Assembly (NCBI GenBank): GCA_963082875.1
Contig: OY720098.1
Coordinates: 310,001 to 374,000, forward strand
Origin: Corella eumyota
Taxonomy: Eukaryota > Chordata > Ascidiacea > Phlebobranchia > Corellidae
Length of the DNA: 64,000 nt
Direction of reading: 5' to 3'
In this document: one piece after another, positions 63,822 to 64,000 of the stretch
Layout of the letters: each line of letters starts with the position of its first letter
Numbering within the stretch: the first letter of the stretch is position 1
Notes under the pieces: generated by a model
Seen by the model: the letters and a program-made list of their open reading frames with translations, nothing else
Database searches by the model: none
Told to the model about the DNA's origin: nothing
Translations under genes and position numbers: made by a program

Positions 63822-64000
63822 CTAAAATTAAAATGTTGTCTCATTCTTAAGTTAAATGAGAATAATATTTAAATAAAATTAATAATAATAATTATGACAA
63901 AACATTAAATATATAAAAAAGATTTAAATAACTTAAATATAATGTAATTATTCACTTTTAACAAAAATTTACATGCTACCCTATCGTTATTAAATTTTAA

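Larger units (their letters stand above)
1..64000 (-). repeat. Tandem array of BTB-BACK-Kelch gene units
   Basis: Fourteen co-directional copies of one gene unit fill the window. Start codons lie at 1011, 5292, 9700, 14071, 17200, 21575, 25962, 30377, 34738, 39007, 48386, 52657 and 60209; the fourteenth lies beyond the right edge. Start-to-start distances are 4.27-4.42 kb, except 3.1 kb for the deleted copy K5 and 9.4 and 7.6 kb where a mobile element sits inside. Removing the elements restores 4.31 and 4.39 kb. Introns and spacers are also alignable between all units, so the copies arose by duplication of the whole unit, most simply by unequal crossing-over. No unrelated gene is interspersed. 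Confidence 0.95.

Noticed and set aside
1-64000. tRNA, rRNA or other structured RNA genes
   Set aside because: I found no recognisable box sequences or cloverleaf outside the gene units on reading both strands.

Overview
This is AT-rich eukaryotic, probably metazoan, DNA. Every coding segment lies on the minus strand, is cut by short GT-AG introns, and reads as part of one gene family: BTB-BACK-Kelch (KLHL-type) proteins, the usual substrate adaptors of Cullin-3 ubiquitin ligases. I cannot name the species. An AT-rich invertebrate with expanded KLHL genes, such as a tunicate or cnidarian, would fit, but this is a weak inference.

Layout: 14 head-to-tail gene copies (called K1 to K14 here from left to right; transcription runs right to left) at about 4.3-4.4 kb per unit with 0.5-0.6 kb spacers. 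Each full gene has 12 exons in the same phases and encodes 541-546 residues: N-terminal tail plus BTB (E1-E3), BACK (E4-E6) and a six-bladed Kelch propeller (E7-E12). K1 (left edge) lacks its 3' exons and K14 (right edge) lacks its 5' exons because the window ends. K3, K4, K6, K7, K8, K9, K10, K11 and K13 read as open, complete genes. K2 and K12 each carry one nonsense codon in the Kelch part. K5 is a decayed copy that has lost exons 4, 11 and 12.

Two copies of a strange GC-rich mobile element (42247-47304 and 55980-59134) sit inside intron 4 of K11 and K13. Each has short terminal inverted repeats, an 8-bp target duplication, two opposed arrays of a 20-bp GC-rich repeat and a 0.54-kb AT-rich core with no coding capacity, so it looks like a non-autonomous foldback-type DNA transposon.

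The most interesting feature is the pattern of variation. The BTB and BACK exons are almost the same in all copies. Differences in the Kelch exons cluster just after the Gly-Gly of most blades and at the inter-blade turns, which are the positions that contact ligand in characterised Kelch proteins such as KEAP1. Intron and spacer sequence classes are reassorted between copies, so recombination or gene conversion appears to be shuffling exon-sized cassettes. The array therefore looks like a diversifying repertoire of ubiquitin-ligase substrate receptors on a constant scaffold. That function is inference; the sequence pattern is direct.
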